Source: an uncultured Clostridia bacterium (lineage in GTDB: Bacteria > Bacillota > Clostridia > UBA1381). From it: a stretch of DNA of 64,000 nt. How positions within the stretch are numbered: position 1 is the first letter of the stretch; every line of letters starts with the position of its first letter. Under the pieces are notes generated by a model, which was not told the DNA's origin, searched no databases, and worked only from the letters and a program-made list of their open reading frames with translations. The translations under genes were made by a program, and so were the position numbers. This document shows, one piece after another, positions 27,493 through 36,779 of this stretch. Location: assembly GCA_910578235.1 (NCBI GenBank), contig CAJTPP010000002.1:1-64000 (forward strand), written 5' to 3'.

Positions 27493-29613
27493 ATGGACTT
27501 TATATTAACGGAAACAGAATTTAACAAAGACAATATCGCATGGAACGGGAACCGTTTTCTTATCGGAAACGGCTATTTCGGCATACGCGGAACGCTTGAG
27601 GGGTACACGAAAAAGCAGATGTGCGCCGTGAATATGGCAGGCATTTATGACAGAGCAGGCAATTCATGGCGAGAGTCGGTAAACGCTCCAAATCCCATAT
27701 ATACATATGTAAAAGTCAATGGTAAAACATACGCTTTGCCCGACGAAAAGCCCCAATTTCATCATCAGGAGCTTGATTTCAAATACGGTCTGCATTGCCG
27801 CGTTACGCGTTGGAAAACAGAACACGGAGATATTACGATAATATGTGAGAGGTTTGCAAGTATAGCGCGTCAGCATAATATAGCGATGAAATATACATTT
27901 TCAGCCGATTTTGACTGTGAAGCGGAAATCATAACAGGCATAGACGGCGATGTATGGGACATCAACGGTCCGCATTTTGTAAAAATGCAGATGGGAAGTA
28001 AAGACGGTATTGATTATGTCACAGGCATAACAGGCGAAAAAAATATATCCGTAACCACAAAGGAATACATACGAACTGATTTTCAATCCGAGCAAGTTAC
28101 CCTTAATACTGATAAATCAATATTCCGCCATATAAAATTTACGGCGAAAGCCGATAAGGAATATACCTTTGAAAAAATCGCTGAAATAACAACATCTGTT
28201 GATGATTTTGGCATAAACGGCAAAATTGACGAATTAAACTATTGTGAATTAAAAGCCGAGCATAAAGCCGAATGGGATAAAATATGGGATGTATCTGAAA
28301 TCCATATTGACGGAGATGATGAAGCGGAATATGCCCTGAATTATTCTATCTATCATCTTAATTGTATTGCTCCACGCAATATGAAAGGAAAATCTATTCC
28401 TGCAAGAGGTCTGTCGGGACAGGTGTATAAGGGCGCGGTATTCTGGGACACGGAAATGTTTATGATAGATTACTATATACATACAGCTCCGAAAGCTGCA
28501 AAAACGCTCTTGCAGTACAGAATTGACACCTTAGACGGCGCAAGGACAAAAGCAAGGGAATACGGTCTTGACGGCGCATATTATGCATGGGAAAGTCAGG
28601 AGGGCGGCTATGAGGGCTGTTCTGATTATAATGTAACGGACGTATTTACAAACCGACCTATGCGGACGCATTTTCGTGATAAGCAGTACCATGTTTCGGC
28701 TGCAATAGTTTATGGTCTTATGAAATACATAAACGCGACAGATGATTATGATATTCTGAATGAGGGCGCAATGGAAATGGTGATTGAGTGCGCCAAATTT
28801 TATCGCTCGCTGTTAATTAAAAAAGCAGACAGAGAATATTACGAAATTCATGATGTTGTCGGTCCCGATGAATACCACGAAAGAGTGAATAATAACGCAT
28901 ATACGAATCGAATGGCGAAATTCGTATTTGATGTGGCTCTTGAATTGTCAGATAAATGTCCGACAGACAGCAAAGTAAAAGAAATGTTAAAGGACTCGTC
29001 GGAGAATATTCTGATAAAAGAGCCAAACGCAAACGGCATAATAGAGCAGTTTGACGGTTATTTCAAGCTGGAGGACGCAAGCCTTAATACAGTGCGGTCA
29101 AGAGTAATAAACCCGAAGGAATACTGGGGCGGCGCATACGGAGTTGCGGCAGATACGCAGGTGATAAAGCAGGCGGACGTTGTGGCAATGCTGAGTATGT
29201 TCAAAAACGACTATACAAGCGACATAATGGCGAAGAATTTAAAATATTATGAACCGCGCACCGAACACGGTTCGTCATTGTCGGCATGTATGTATTCGCT
29301 GCTTGCGTGTTATACCAATAATCCCGAAATCGCATATCCGATGTTTATGAAGTCTGCAAAAGCTGACTTAACAAAAGGCGGAAAGGAATGGGCGGGCTCA
29401 ATATATATAGGAGGCACACACCCTGCAAGTGCAGGCGGCGCATGGATAGCGGCAGTTAAAGGCTTTGCAGGAATAAGCGAGGAAAACGGACACCTTGTAT
29501 GCAGACCGAATTTGCCTGAAAAATGGAACGGTATGAGTTTTAAGCTGATGTATAAAGGCAAACAATATTACGTTGAGATAAAAGGCAGAAACGGAATAAT
29601 TTCAATAATTTAA
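27493..29613 (+). CDS. GH65 inverting disaccharide phosphorylase
   Basis: A 706-residue cytoplasmic enzyme of GH65, the family of maltose, kojibiose, nigerose, trehalose and 3-O-alpha-glucosyl-L-rhamnose phosphorylases. N-terminal beta-sandwich (WNGNRFLIGNGYFGIRGTLEGY), then an (alpha/alpha)6 barrel with GAVFWDTEMFM and GPDEYHERVNNNAYTN, where Glu460 is the predicted general acid. It releases beta-glucose 1-phosphate for the adjacent PgmB. The acceptor sugar cannot be read with confidence. The rhamnosidase-like gene nearby makes a glucosyl-rhamnose substrate worth testing, while nigerose or kojibiose are equally possible. Confidence 0.9.
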   Translation: MDFILTETEFNKDNIAWNGNRFLIGNGYFGIRGTLEGYTKKQMCAVNMAGIYDRAGNSWRESVNAPNPIYTYVKVNGKTYALPDEKPQFHHQELDFKYGLHCRVTRWKTEHGDITIICERFASIARQHNIAMKYTFSADFDCEAEIITGIDGDVWDINGPHFVKMQMGSKDGIDYVTGITGEKNISVTTKEYIRTDFQSEQVTLNTDKSIFRHIKFTAKADKEYTFEKIAEITTSVDDFGINGKIDELNYCELKAEHKAEWDKIWDVSEIHIDGDDEAEYALNYSIYHLNCIAPRNMKGKSIPARGLSGQVYKGAVFWDTEMFMIDYYIHTAPKAAKTLLQYRIDTLDGARTKAREYGLDGAYYAWESQEGGYEGCSDYNVTDVFTNRPMRTHFRDKQYHVSAAIVYGLMKYINATDDYDILNEGAMEMVIECAKFYRSLLIKKADREYYEIHDVVGPDEYHERVNNNAYTNRMAKFVFDVALELSDKCPTDSKVKEMLKDSSENILIKEPNANGIIEQFDGYFKLEDASLNTVRSRVINPKEYWGGAYGVAADTQVIKQADVVAMLSMFKNDYTSDIMAKNLKYYEPRTEHGSSLSACMYSLLACYTNNPEIAYPMFMKSAKADLTKGGKEWAGSIYIGGTHPASAGGAWIAAVKGFAGISEENGHLVCRPNLPEKWNGMSFKLMYKGKQYYVEIKGRNGIISII

Positions 29614-29624
29614 TAAAAACTATG

Positions 29625-29730
29625 ATATATCGCTGATTTCAGAATATACGGAAACTTTTTGTTACCCTAATAAGACCCTCTCTCCCTCTTATTTTCTTAA
29701 ACACCGTGTATTCTGTGATGAGCGATATAT
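29625..29730 (+). repeat. Long-stem element, copy 1
   Basis: ATATATCGCT (29625-29634) pairs with AGCGATATAT (29721-29730), and CAGAATATACGG with CCGTGTATTCTG (29704-29715), separated by an internal loop of GATTT facing TGATG. The long stem encloses a pyrimidine-rich apical region. A diverged copy is at 34005-34119, and both lie just upstream of a sugar gene start. It may be a structured leader RNA or a MITE-like repeat. Confidence 0.6.
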
Positions 29731-29804
29731 AATAAAATAGTAACTTAATTGTTCAGGGACAGGCGCGATTTTATAAAATCATATAAAATAAGGAGTACAC
29801 AGAT

Positions 29805-31967
29805 ATGGCAATAGAATTTAAAAATAACAAAATACATTTATATAATGACAGTATGAGCTACATAATTGAAATATCGAAACAGAACGATTTATTAAGCTTG
29901 TATTACGGCGCGCGTATTGAAGCAGATGATATAGAATGTCCCAAAAGAATACATGGCGCGGCTTGCTGTCAGGACGGCAATGATTATTCTTTATCGCTGT
30001 TCGCACAGGAATATCCGTCGGCAGGCGCGTCTGATTTTCGTTCGCCTGCTTATGAAATCGAAACGGACAAGGGACTGCATACTCCCGAATTAAAATATAA
30101 AAGTCATAAAATAATAAAAGGAAAACCGCCTATAAACGGACTTCCGTCCGTATATACGGAAAATGAAAGCGAGGCTCAGACGGTTATTGTTACAACTGCT
30201 GATGACGTACACGGAATAGAGGTTAAGCTGTATTATACAGTATTTGAGAAGCTTAATGTAATATGCCGCCACAGTGAAATAACCAATGTTTCAAATCCGT
30301 ATATATATCTCAATAATGCGCAGAGCGTGAGCCTTGATTTCCCGGCAGGTGAATATGAGTATATCCATCTTGAAGGTGCGTGGGCGAGAGAAAAGCATAT
30401 TGACAGAAATACAGTTCATAAGGGCATACAGGGTTTTGAATCAAGGCGCGGAGCGTCGGGACATGTTGAAAACCCGTTTTTAATGTTTTTTGACAAAGGT
30501 TCAAACGAGGATTACGGCAATGTATACGGAATTTCGCTTGTTTACAGCGGCAACCACCGCTTTTTAATGGAGCAGGAAATGTATGAAACGGTAAGAGTAC
30601 AGACAGGAATAAATCCGTTTAATTTCAGATTTAAGCTGAACAAAGGAGAAAGCTTTGTAACGCCCGAAGCTGTTATGGTGTATTCGTCAAACGGCTTTGC
30701 AAATATGTCCAATACTTTTCATAAATTGTACAGAACGCGTCTTTGCCGCGGCAAATGGTGCGATAAGGCGCGTCCAATTCTTATAAACAATTGGGAGGGC
30801 ACATATTTTAATTTTACAAAGGAAAAACTGCTTGAAATAGCTGACGCGGCAAGTAAAATCGGCATTGAATTGTTTGTGCTTGACGACGGATGGTTTGGAA
30901 AGCGCAATAATGACAATTCATCGCTCGGTGATTGGTATGAGAATAAGGAAAAGCTCGAGGGTACGCTTGCAGAGCTTGCTGAGGAAATGAATAAACGGGA
31001 CTTAAAATTCGGATTGTGGTTTGAGCCTGAAATGATTTCTCCTGACAGCGATTTGTTTAGAGTTCACCCCGAATGGGCGGTAAGCGTGCCGAATGTAAAA
31101 CCGCATTTGAGCAGAAATCAGCTTGTGCTTGATTATACAAGAGCCGATGTGCGCGAATATATTATAGAGCGGCTTACTGATATTTTATCAAACGCAAATA
31201 TAGAATATGTCAAGTGGGATATGAACAGAAATATGAGCGATGTATATTCTTTGAATTTGCCGTCAGACTGTCAGGGTGAGTTCTACCATAGATATATACT
31301 CGGATTGTATGAGGTTCTTGAAAAAATAACGTCGGCTTTTCCTGACATTCTGTTTGAGGGCTGCGCCGGCGGCGGAGGACGAAACGACCCCGGTATGCTT
31401 TACTATATGCCGCAGAATTGGGCGAGCGATGATACTGATGCGGTAGAACGCCTGTATATTCAATACGGCGGAAGTATGGTATATCCCGCGTCAACTGTCG
31501 GCGCGCATGTTTCTGCTGTACCAAATCATCAGACAGGCAGAACAACACCGCTTTCAATGCGCGGAACTGTCGCAATGAACGGCGCGTTCGGATATGAGCT
31601 TGATTTGTCAAGCCTTGGTGATTATGAACTTGCTGAGATGAAAAAGCAGGTTGAGTTCTATAAAAGTATTCGGGAACTTGTAATGACAGGCGATTATTAC
31701 AGGCTTTTAAATCCGTTTACATCAAGACATTCGGCGTGGATGTATATATCGGAGGATAGGAGCAAAGCGCTTGTATATTATGCGGTAAAAGAGGTACGTC
31801 CGGCAAATGAAACTGCGTTTTTAAAGCTCAAAGGGCTTGATGAAAATGCAGAGTATAAAATAAACGGCGAAATAAAAAGCGGAAAAACGCTTATGAACTA
31901 CGGCATAGTCATAGATATAAATGAAAGTGATTGTTATAGTACAATAATTAGGCTGGAGAGAGTATGA
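29805..31967 (+). CDS. GH36 alpha-galactosidase
   Basis: A 720-residue cytoplasmic alpha-galactosidase, cutting alpha-1,6-galactose from raffinose- or galactomannan-type oligosaccharides. N-terminal beta-sandwich (about residues 1-330), then the TIM barrel. Key motifs: VLDDGWFGKRN, GLWFEPEMISPDS, nucleophile Asp472 in VKWDMNR, CAGGGGRND, and acid/base Asp542 in the SDDTDAVER motif. Length is typical for the bacterial tetrameric enzymes. AAGGAG lies before the ATG, and the stop overlaps the galactokinase start, so released galactose is passed to a co-translated kinase. Confidence 0.95.
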   Translation: MAIEFKNNKIHLYNDSMSYIIEISKQNDLLSLYYGARIEADDIECPKRIHGAACCQDGNDYSLSLFAQEYPSAGASDFRSPAYEIETDKGLHTPELKYKSHKIIKGKPPINGLPSVYTENESEAQTVIVTTADDVHGIEVKLYYTVFEKLNVICRHSEITNVSNPYIYLNNAQSVSLDFPAGEYEYIHLEGAWAREKHIDRNTVHKGIQGFESRRGASGHVENPFLMFFDKGSNEDYGNVYGISLVYSGNHRFLMEQEMYETVRVQTGINPFNFRFKLNKGESFVTPEAVMVYSSNGFANMSNTFHKLYRTRLCRGKWCDKARPILINNWEGTYFNFTKEKLLEIADAASKIGIELFVLDDGWFGKRNNDNSSLGDWYENKEKLEGTLAELAEEMNKRDLKFGLWFEPEMISPDSDLFRVHPEWAVSVPNVKPHLSRNQLVLDYTRADVREYIIERLTDILSNANIEYVKWDMNRNMSDVYSLNLPSDCQGEFYHRYILGLYEVLEKITSAFPDILFEGCAGGGGRNDPGMLYYMPQNWASDDTDAVERLYIQYGGSMVYPASTVGAHVSAVPNHQTGRTTPLSMRGTVAMNGAFGYELDLSSLGDYELAEMKKQVEFYKSIRELVMTGDYYRLLNPFTSRHSAWMYISEDRSKALVYYAVKEVRPANETAFLKLKGLDENAEYKINGEIKSGKTLMNYGIVIDINESDCYSTIIRLERV

Positions 31968-33247
31968 TGAAATATTATGAATGGACAAATAAAATAGAGA
32001 GAGGGGAAATTAATAGACTTTTAATTGAGCTTTATGGAAGAGACAATTTAGAAAATCAGAAAAAGCGATATTTATCATCAGTGAAAACCTTTATGAAATT
32101 ATATCCTGAGAGAGATGAATTTTCGATTTTCTCTGCCCCGGGAAGAACAGAAATTGGCGGAAATCACACAGACCATCAACAAGGCTGCGTGTTGGCAGCA
32201 GCAGTTGATCTCGATGTAATTGCGATTGTGTCATTTCATGAGGAAGGTATTATACGAGTAAAATCAGAGGGATATCCTGAAGATATCGTTGATTTGTCAG
32301 ATATAAATGTTAATGAGTGTAAATTCGGCACATCTGCTGAGCTTATACGAGGTATAGCAGCATATTTTATAAATAAGGGTGTTAAAATAGGAGGCTTTGA
32401 CGCATATACTACCTCAAATGTTATTGGCGGAGCTGGACTTTCATCTTCAGCAGCGTTTGAGGTTCTTATAGCAACAATAATAAATGAGCAGTATAACAAT
32501 GGGAAAGCCGATAATATAGAAATTGCAAAAATAGGTCAGTATGCAGAAAATATATATTTTGGCAAAAAGTGCGGACTTATGGACCAAATGGCTTGCGCCA
32601 CAGGCGGTTTGGTATTTATAGATTTTGGAGATACAGATAATCCTATTGTAGAAAAGCATATGTATGATTTTTCAAAAGATAGTATAAATATCTGTATAAC
32701 CGATACAAAAGGCAGTCATGCAAATTTAACGGATGATTATGAGGCAGTATTTACGGAAATGCATCAGATTGCCTCTTATTTTGGCAAACCGTATTTAAGA
32801 TTGGTTTCAGAAACGGATTTTTATAATGCTATTCCTTTGTTAAGAATTAGAAGCAGTGATAGGGCAGTTATGCGGGCGGTGCATTTCTTTAATGAAAATA
32901 ACCGTGCCATAGAGGAAGCAGAAGCATTGGAAGAAAATAATATTATGAGATTTCTTTCTCTTGTCAGAGAATCGGGAAATTCATCATCAAAGTTTTTGCA
33001 AAATTTATATTCACCTCAAAATCCACTGCAACAGGAAATTCCTCTTGCGATTATGATTAGCGAGAAGATACTTTTGGGAAATGGAGCGGTTAGAGTTCAT
33101 GGTGGCGGATTTGCGGGAACAATACAGGCATTTGTACCAAATGAAAAGTTGAATACCTATAAATTAAGCATGGAGAAGCTATTTGGAGAGAATAGCTGCC
33201 ATATAATAAAAATTCGTCCGTATGGTGGAATTAAAATGTTTGTATAA
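31964..33247 (+). CDS. galK: Galactokinase (GHMP kinase)
   Basis: A 427-residue GHMP kinase that phosphorylates galactose to galactose 1-phosphate. The galactokinase signature is clear (SAPGRTEIGGNHTDHQQG), with the ATP-binding GGAGLSSSAAFE and the C-terminal VRVHGGGFAGTIQAF motif. It is slightly longer than E. coli GalK and overlaps the alpha-galactosidase by four bases. galT and galE, needed to finish the Leloir pathway, are not in this window. Confidence 0.93.
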   Translation: MMKYYEWTNKIERGEINRLLIELYGRDNLENQKKRYLSSVKTFMKLYPERDEFSIFSAPGRTEIGGNHTDHQQGCVLAAAVDLDVIAIVSFHEEGIIRVKSEGYPEDIVDLSDINVNECKFGTSAELIRGIAAYFINKGVKIGGFDAYTTSNVIGGAGLSSSAAFEVLIATIINEQYNNGKADNIEIAKIGQYAENIYFGKKCGLMDQMACATGGLVFIDFGDTDNPIVEKHMYDFSKDSINICITDTKGSHANLTDDYEAVFTEMHQIASYFGKPYLRLVSETDFYNAIPLLRIRSSDRAVMRAVHFFNENNRAIEEAEALEENNIMRFLSLVRESGNSSSKFLQNLYSPQNPLQQEIPLAIMISEKILLGNGAVRVHGGGFAGTIQAFVPNEKLNTYKLSMEKLFGENSCHIIKIRPYGGIKMFV

Positions 33248-33287
33248 GTGTGCAATGCCCGTGTATTCGGATTGAAAGGAAAAGATT

Positions 33288-33992
33288 ATGAAAGAAGCAT
33301 TAATCCAAACATATACTTACAAGTGTGAGTTGCATGCTCATTCATATCCTGTAAGCCTTTGTTCAGAAATATCACCTAAAGAGATGGCAAAGCTATTTAT
33401 TGATAACGGATATTCTGCCATCGTTCTTACCAATCATTTCTATTTGGGATATAGAAATGAGTTTGAAAGTGATGCAGCTTATGTAGAATTTTACTATAAT
33501 GCATATGCTGAACTTTTGGAGGCGGCAGGAGACAAACTAAAGGTATGTCTTGGTATGGAAATACGTTTTGAAAATGAAACAATGAATGACTATCTTGTAT
33601 ATGGAATAGACAAGTCAGACCTTGGAAAGGCATGTTACTATTTGGACAAGGATATAGAAACATTTTACAAGGGATTCAAAAATGAAAGAAATGTTATCTT
33701 GCAGGCACATCCTTTTCGCGATGGTATGAAAGAGATAAATATGGATTATATTGATGGAATAGAAGTATTCAATATGCATATACACCATAACTCCAGAATA
33801 AGTAAGGCTGCTCAATGCGCGAAAGAATTAAATAAATTAAAACTATGCGGAACCGATTTACATTATCCATACCAAATAGGAACTTCATATGTGAGAACAA
33901 AATGTTTGCCGGAGAATTCATTTGATTTAGCAAATTTAATTAAGTCTCAGGATATGATTTTACAGGTTTCTGACAGCATAGTAATCCCGTAA
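33288..33992 (+). CDS. PHP-domain metal-dependent phosphoesterase-like protein
   Basis: A 234-residue PHP-fold protein. Metal-ligand motifs are visible: ELHAHSYPVS near the N-terminus, LTNHF, a Glu in MEIRFE, ILQAHPFR and GTDLHYP. PHP proteins hydrolyse phosphoesters such as nucleotide or sugar phosphates. AAAGGA precedes the ATG. Its place between galK and a sugar-kinase remnant suggests sugar-phosphate metabolism, but substrate and pathway are unknown. Confidence 0.75.
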   Translation: MKEALIQTYTYKCELHAHSYPVSLCSEISPKEMAKLFIDNGYSAIVLTNHFYLGYRNEFESDAAYVEFYYNAYAELLEAAGDKLKVCLGMEIRFENETMNDYLVYGIDKSDLGKACYYLDKDIETFYKGFKNERNVILQAHPFRDGMKEINMDYIDGIEVFNMHIHHNSRISKAAQCAKELNKLKLCGTDLHYPYQIGTSYVRTKCLPENSFDLANLIKSQDMILQVSDSIVIP

Positions 33993-34004
33993 TTTATGTG
34001 AGGG

Positions 34005-34119
34005 ATATATTATTGATTTTAGAATATATGGATTTTACTTGTTATCTCTCTGTAAAAGATGACACACTTTCTCTAAAAGATGTGTGAAATCCCCGTGTAT
34101 TCTGCAATGAGTGATATAT
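34005..34119 (+). repeat. Long-stem element, copy 2
   Basis: ATATATTATT (34005-34014) pairs with AGTGATATAT (34110-34119) through A-T and G-T pairs, and AGAATATATGG with CCGTGTATTCT. The internal loop GATTTT facing CAATG is conserved with copy 1 at 29625. The apical region has its own CACAC/GTGTG hairpin. It ends 26 bp before the ROK start codon. Stem changes mostly preserve pairing. Confidence 0.6.
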
Positions 34120-34145
34120 TAATTATTCTGTAGGAGTGAAATACA

Positions 34146-34824
34146 ATGTATATAGGAATAGATTTAGGCGGAACAAACATCGCTGCAGGTGTGGTAGACG
34201 AAGCAGGAAAGATTATATATAAATTATCAGTTCCTACATTAGCGCAAAGACCAATTGAGGAAATAGTTGAAGATATGGTGAATTTGTGTATTGATGTAGT
34301 AAATGGTGCTGACCGTCAAATATCAGAAATTAGGTCTGTCGGGATCGGTTGCCCGGGAACGGTTGATAATAAAAGCGGTATTATTGCTTATTCATGTAAT
34401 CTTAAAATGAAAAACACTGAATTTAGAGCAGTCTGTTACAGCTCTGATACGGCAGACAAAACAAGCGATGCAGTCTGACAGCAGTTCTATGATGCACAAA
34501 TGGATACAAGAGAATTGTGAGGTGTCGGGAAGAACCGCATTCGATTGTGCAAAAATGGGCGATAAGACAGCTACAGTAGTAGTAAAGCGGTATATCCGAT
34601 ATGTAAGCTATGGACTAATCTCCATATTAAACATATTTCAGCCGAGTAAAATCCTGATTAGCGGAGGAATATCCAAAGAGGGTGATTATTTGCTTAATCC
34701 GCTTAGAGAATATGTCTATGCAGGAGACTATAACAAATATCGAGAGAAAATAAAAATAGAAGCTGCGACGCTGTTTAATGACGCAGGAATTATAGGCGCA
34801 GAATTGAGCGGATGTAGATTATAA
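34146..34824 (+). pseudogene. ROK-family sugar kinase broken by an internal out-of-frame deletion
   Basis: The first frame (34146-34478) encodes a normal ROK N-terminus (GIDLGGTNIAAGVVDEAG, GIGCPGTVD) up to LKMKNTEFRA. The sequence then jumps to TALIRQTKQAMQSDSSS in another frame, continuing as the ROK C-terminus (VSGRTAFDCAKMGDK, ILISGGISKEGDYL) to 34824. Relative to ROK glucokinases of about 310 residues, roughly 75-90 middle residues are missing, including the GNDANC catalytic region and the zinc-binding CxCGxxGC motif, and the join is out of frame. No active kinase can be made. An IS21-type gene starts 25 bp downstream. Confidence 0.85.
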
Positions 34825-34849
34825 TATTTTAAGATACAACGGAGAGATT

Positions 34850-36436
34850 ATGTTTGATTTATCCTATGATGATAAAGAAATACAACGATTAGTGTTTCAT
34901 AAATACAGTGTGCTTGTTATCAAACATGCTGCTATAAGTATATGGCGAAGGAATAATGCAAAAAAGCGGTCAGGAAACGTTATAGACTATGATATAGAAT
35001 GGATGGGCGAAGATGATATTTATCCAAGTGATAATGTTATTTTTGACGAGAAAGGACATAGCTGTACTATCCAGGCAGAGTGGCTGTATGATGCTATGTT
35101 AAGACTTGATGACAAATATAAATCAGTGTTGATTTTAAAATATTGGTACGGATTTCTCCAAAAAGAAATAGCAGAAATGCTTCATGCTTCAAGAAGAACA
35201 ATTACGTCATGGAAAAGCAGAGCATTTAAAAGTATAAAAGATTATGGAGAAAGAATAGGTAAGACATGGCATTATAAACAGCGTCATACTGCGAAACGCG
35301 TATATGACAGATTAAATGAGATGTATGGTGATTTTGAGGTATGTTATTCTACGGTTGCAGCAGCATTCAGAAGGATAAAATCGGAAGTATACTACGTTTG
35401 CAGAGAATACGCTCCACTAAGACATATACCCGGAGAAGCACAGGTTGATTTGGGTAATTGTGGTTTTGTTGAAAATGGTGTTAAATATAAAGGATACTAT
35501 ATTGTTATGTCATTCACGTATAGTAATATAGCATTCTGTCAATTGCTGAAATCAAAAAATATTCAGTGTATTGTACAGGGGATAAAAAATATATTTGAAT
35601 TTATTAGCGGAGTATCTCATGAAATAACCTTTGATAATGAAAGCGGTATTGTAAAGTGTTTGGGAGAGAAGATAACTAAACGTGTAGAAAATGAATTATT
35701 TCTGCGCTTTAAAAACCACTACGACTTTCGATGTGAATATTGTAACAGTCACTCGCCGAATCAAAAGGGACATGTTGAAGGCAAGATTGGATATTTGAGA
35801 CGGAATCTGTTTGTACCGCAGCCTGATATGCAGAATATTGATGAATATAACAAAGAATTATTAAATCAATGTATGAGATTGCATAACAGAAAACACCATC
35901 GCACAAAGAAAAGTATAATGGAGATGTTTGATTGTGACAGACAAGCGTTACTTCCATTACCCGAGAAGGACTTTGAAGTGGTTATCTGTATTGTGCGTAA
36001 GGCAGACAGGGAAGGGCGGGTACAATTCAAAGGACAGCAGATATATTATCTTGAACCGAAATATGCTAATAAGAAAGTGCAAGTTAAATTGAGCTATAAC
36101 AAGGTTATTTTCTATGATAAGGAATTAAATAAGATTGCAAAATTTGACAGGTTGTATGGTGACAAAAATTATACGGCAATTCACTGGAAACAGTGGCTGC
36201 CTACTTTGTCAAGAAGACCAAACAGTCTGTTTCATTCATCATTTGCGGATATGTTTACTGAGAGGTTAAGACAATTTCTCTTAGGCGGAACAGCCAAACT
36301 GAGAGGTGTATATATGAAAGCACTGTGTGAGCTGATAAAAACAATGACGTTGGATAAGGCATTAAATATTGCAGATGAAGCAGCGGAACAAGCATTTGAA
36401 GAAATAGATGATATATTACAGCTTGCCGGTGTATAG
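34850..36436 (+). CDS. Chimeric sigma-region-4-like / IS21 IstA transposase
   Basis: One uninterrupted 528-residue frame with GGAGAG before the ATG. Residues 1-~140 look like a sigma-70-family protein: LDDKYKSVLILKYWYGFLQKEIAEMLHASRRTITSWKSRAFKSIKDYGE is a region-4 helix-turn-helix. From ~145 the protein is IS21 IstA: HTAKRVYDRL, GEAQVDLG, YSNIAFCQLL, VEGKIGYLRRNLFVPQP. The DDE triad is present as Asp200, Asp262 and Glu310. The usual IstA N-terminal helix-turn-helix is replaced by the sigma-like part, and no istB follows. It may be a deletion-made fusion left by an IS21 element, or a transposase lineage that uses a sigma-type DNA-binding head. Confidence 0.75.
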   Translation: MFDLSYDDKEIQRLVFHKYSVLVIKHAAISIWRRNNAKKRSGNVIDYDIEWMGEDDIYPSDNVIFDEKGHSCTIQAEWLYDAMLRLDDKYKSVLILKYWYGFLQKEIAEMLHASRRTITSWKSRAFKSIKDYGERIGKTWHYKQRHTAKRVYDRLNEMYGDFEVCYSTVAAAFRRIKSEVYYVCREYAPLRHIPGEAQVDLGNCGFVENGVKYKGYYIVMSFTYSNIAFCQLLKSKNIQCIVQGIKNIFEFISGVSHEITFDNESGIVKCLGEKITKRVENELFLRFKNHYDFRCEYCNSHSPNQKGHVEGKIGYLRRNLFVPQPDMQNIDEYNKELLNQCMRLHNRKHHRTKKSIMEMFDCDRQALLPLPEKDFEVVICIVRKADREGRVQFKGQQIYYLEPKYANKKVQVKLSYNKVIFYDKELNKIAKFDRLYGDKNYTAIHWKQWLPTLSRRPNSLFHSSFADMFTERLRQFLLGGTAKLRGVYMKALCELIKTMTLDKALNIADEAAEQAFEEIDDILQLAGV

Positions 36437-36542
36437 CTAAGCATAATGTTAAATAAATTTATAACAGCCTGAATAAGAATGTATTTAGGTTTTAATTTTC
36501 GTGTTTTTTGTAAGGATGAACAGAGGAAAATGATCAGAGCAG

Positions 36543-36571
36543 TTGATTTTATGCGTTATTTGTGGTATAAT
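36543..36571 (+). promoter_or_regulatory. Promoter of the Fic toxin-antitoxin pair
   Basis: TTGATT (36543-36548), a 17-bp spacer and a perfect TATAAT (36566-36571), followed by a GGAG site and the antitoxin ATG at 36606. The open frame that includes this promoter is therefore not coding at its 5' end. Confidence 0.7.
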
Positions 36572-36605
36572 AATTATAGTTATACTATTAAATTATAGGA
36601 GTGTG

Positions 36606-36779
36606 ATGACCATGAGTGAGGCGGAAAGAATTATTGCTAATGTTAATGCGTCTATGGCTATGGAAGGAATGCCGTTGACGGAGATCGAAAAAAATCGTAT
36701 TAAGGACTGCATTGAGGGAAGAAAATCTTTTGATGAAGAAATAAAGAAGCTTGTGGAATATTATAAAAAAGCAGTATGA
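36606..36779 (+). CDS. VbhA-like antitoxin of a Fic toxin
   Basis: A 57-residue helical protein, MTMSEAERIIANVNASMAME... The start at 36606 has TAGGAG just upstream; a second ATG lies two codons later. It contains SMAMEG, matching the (S/T)xxxE(G/N) inhibitory motif whose Glu blocks ATP positioning in the Fic active site. Its last codons overlap the Fic start (ATGA), as in class I (separate-antitoxin) Fic modules. The motif, size and coupling make an antitoxin role very likely. Confidence 0.85.
   Translation: MTMSEAERIIANVNASMAMEGMPLTEIEKNRIKDCIEGRKSFDEEIKKLVEYYKKAV

Noticed and set aside
29625..29730. Ordinary intrinsic terminator after the GH65 gene
   Set aside because: The stem is very long with a conserved internal loop and a large apical domain, no T tract follows, and a second copy precedes another gene.
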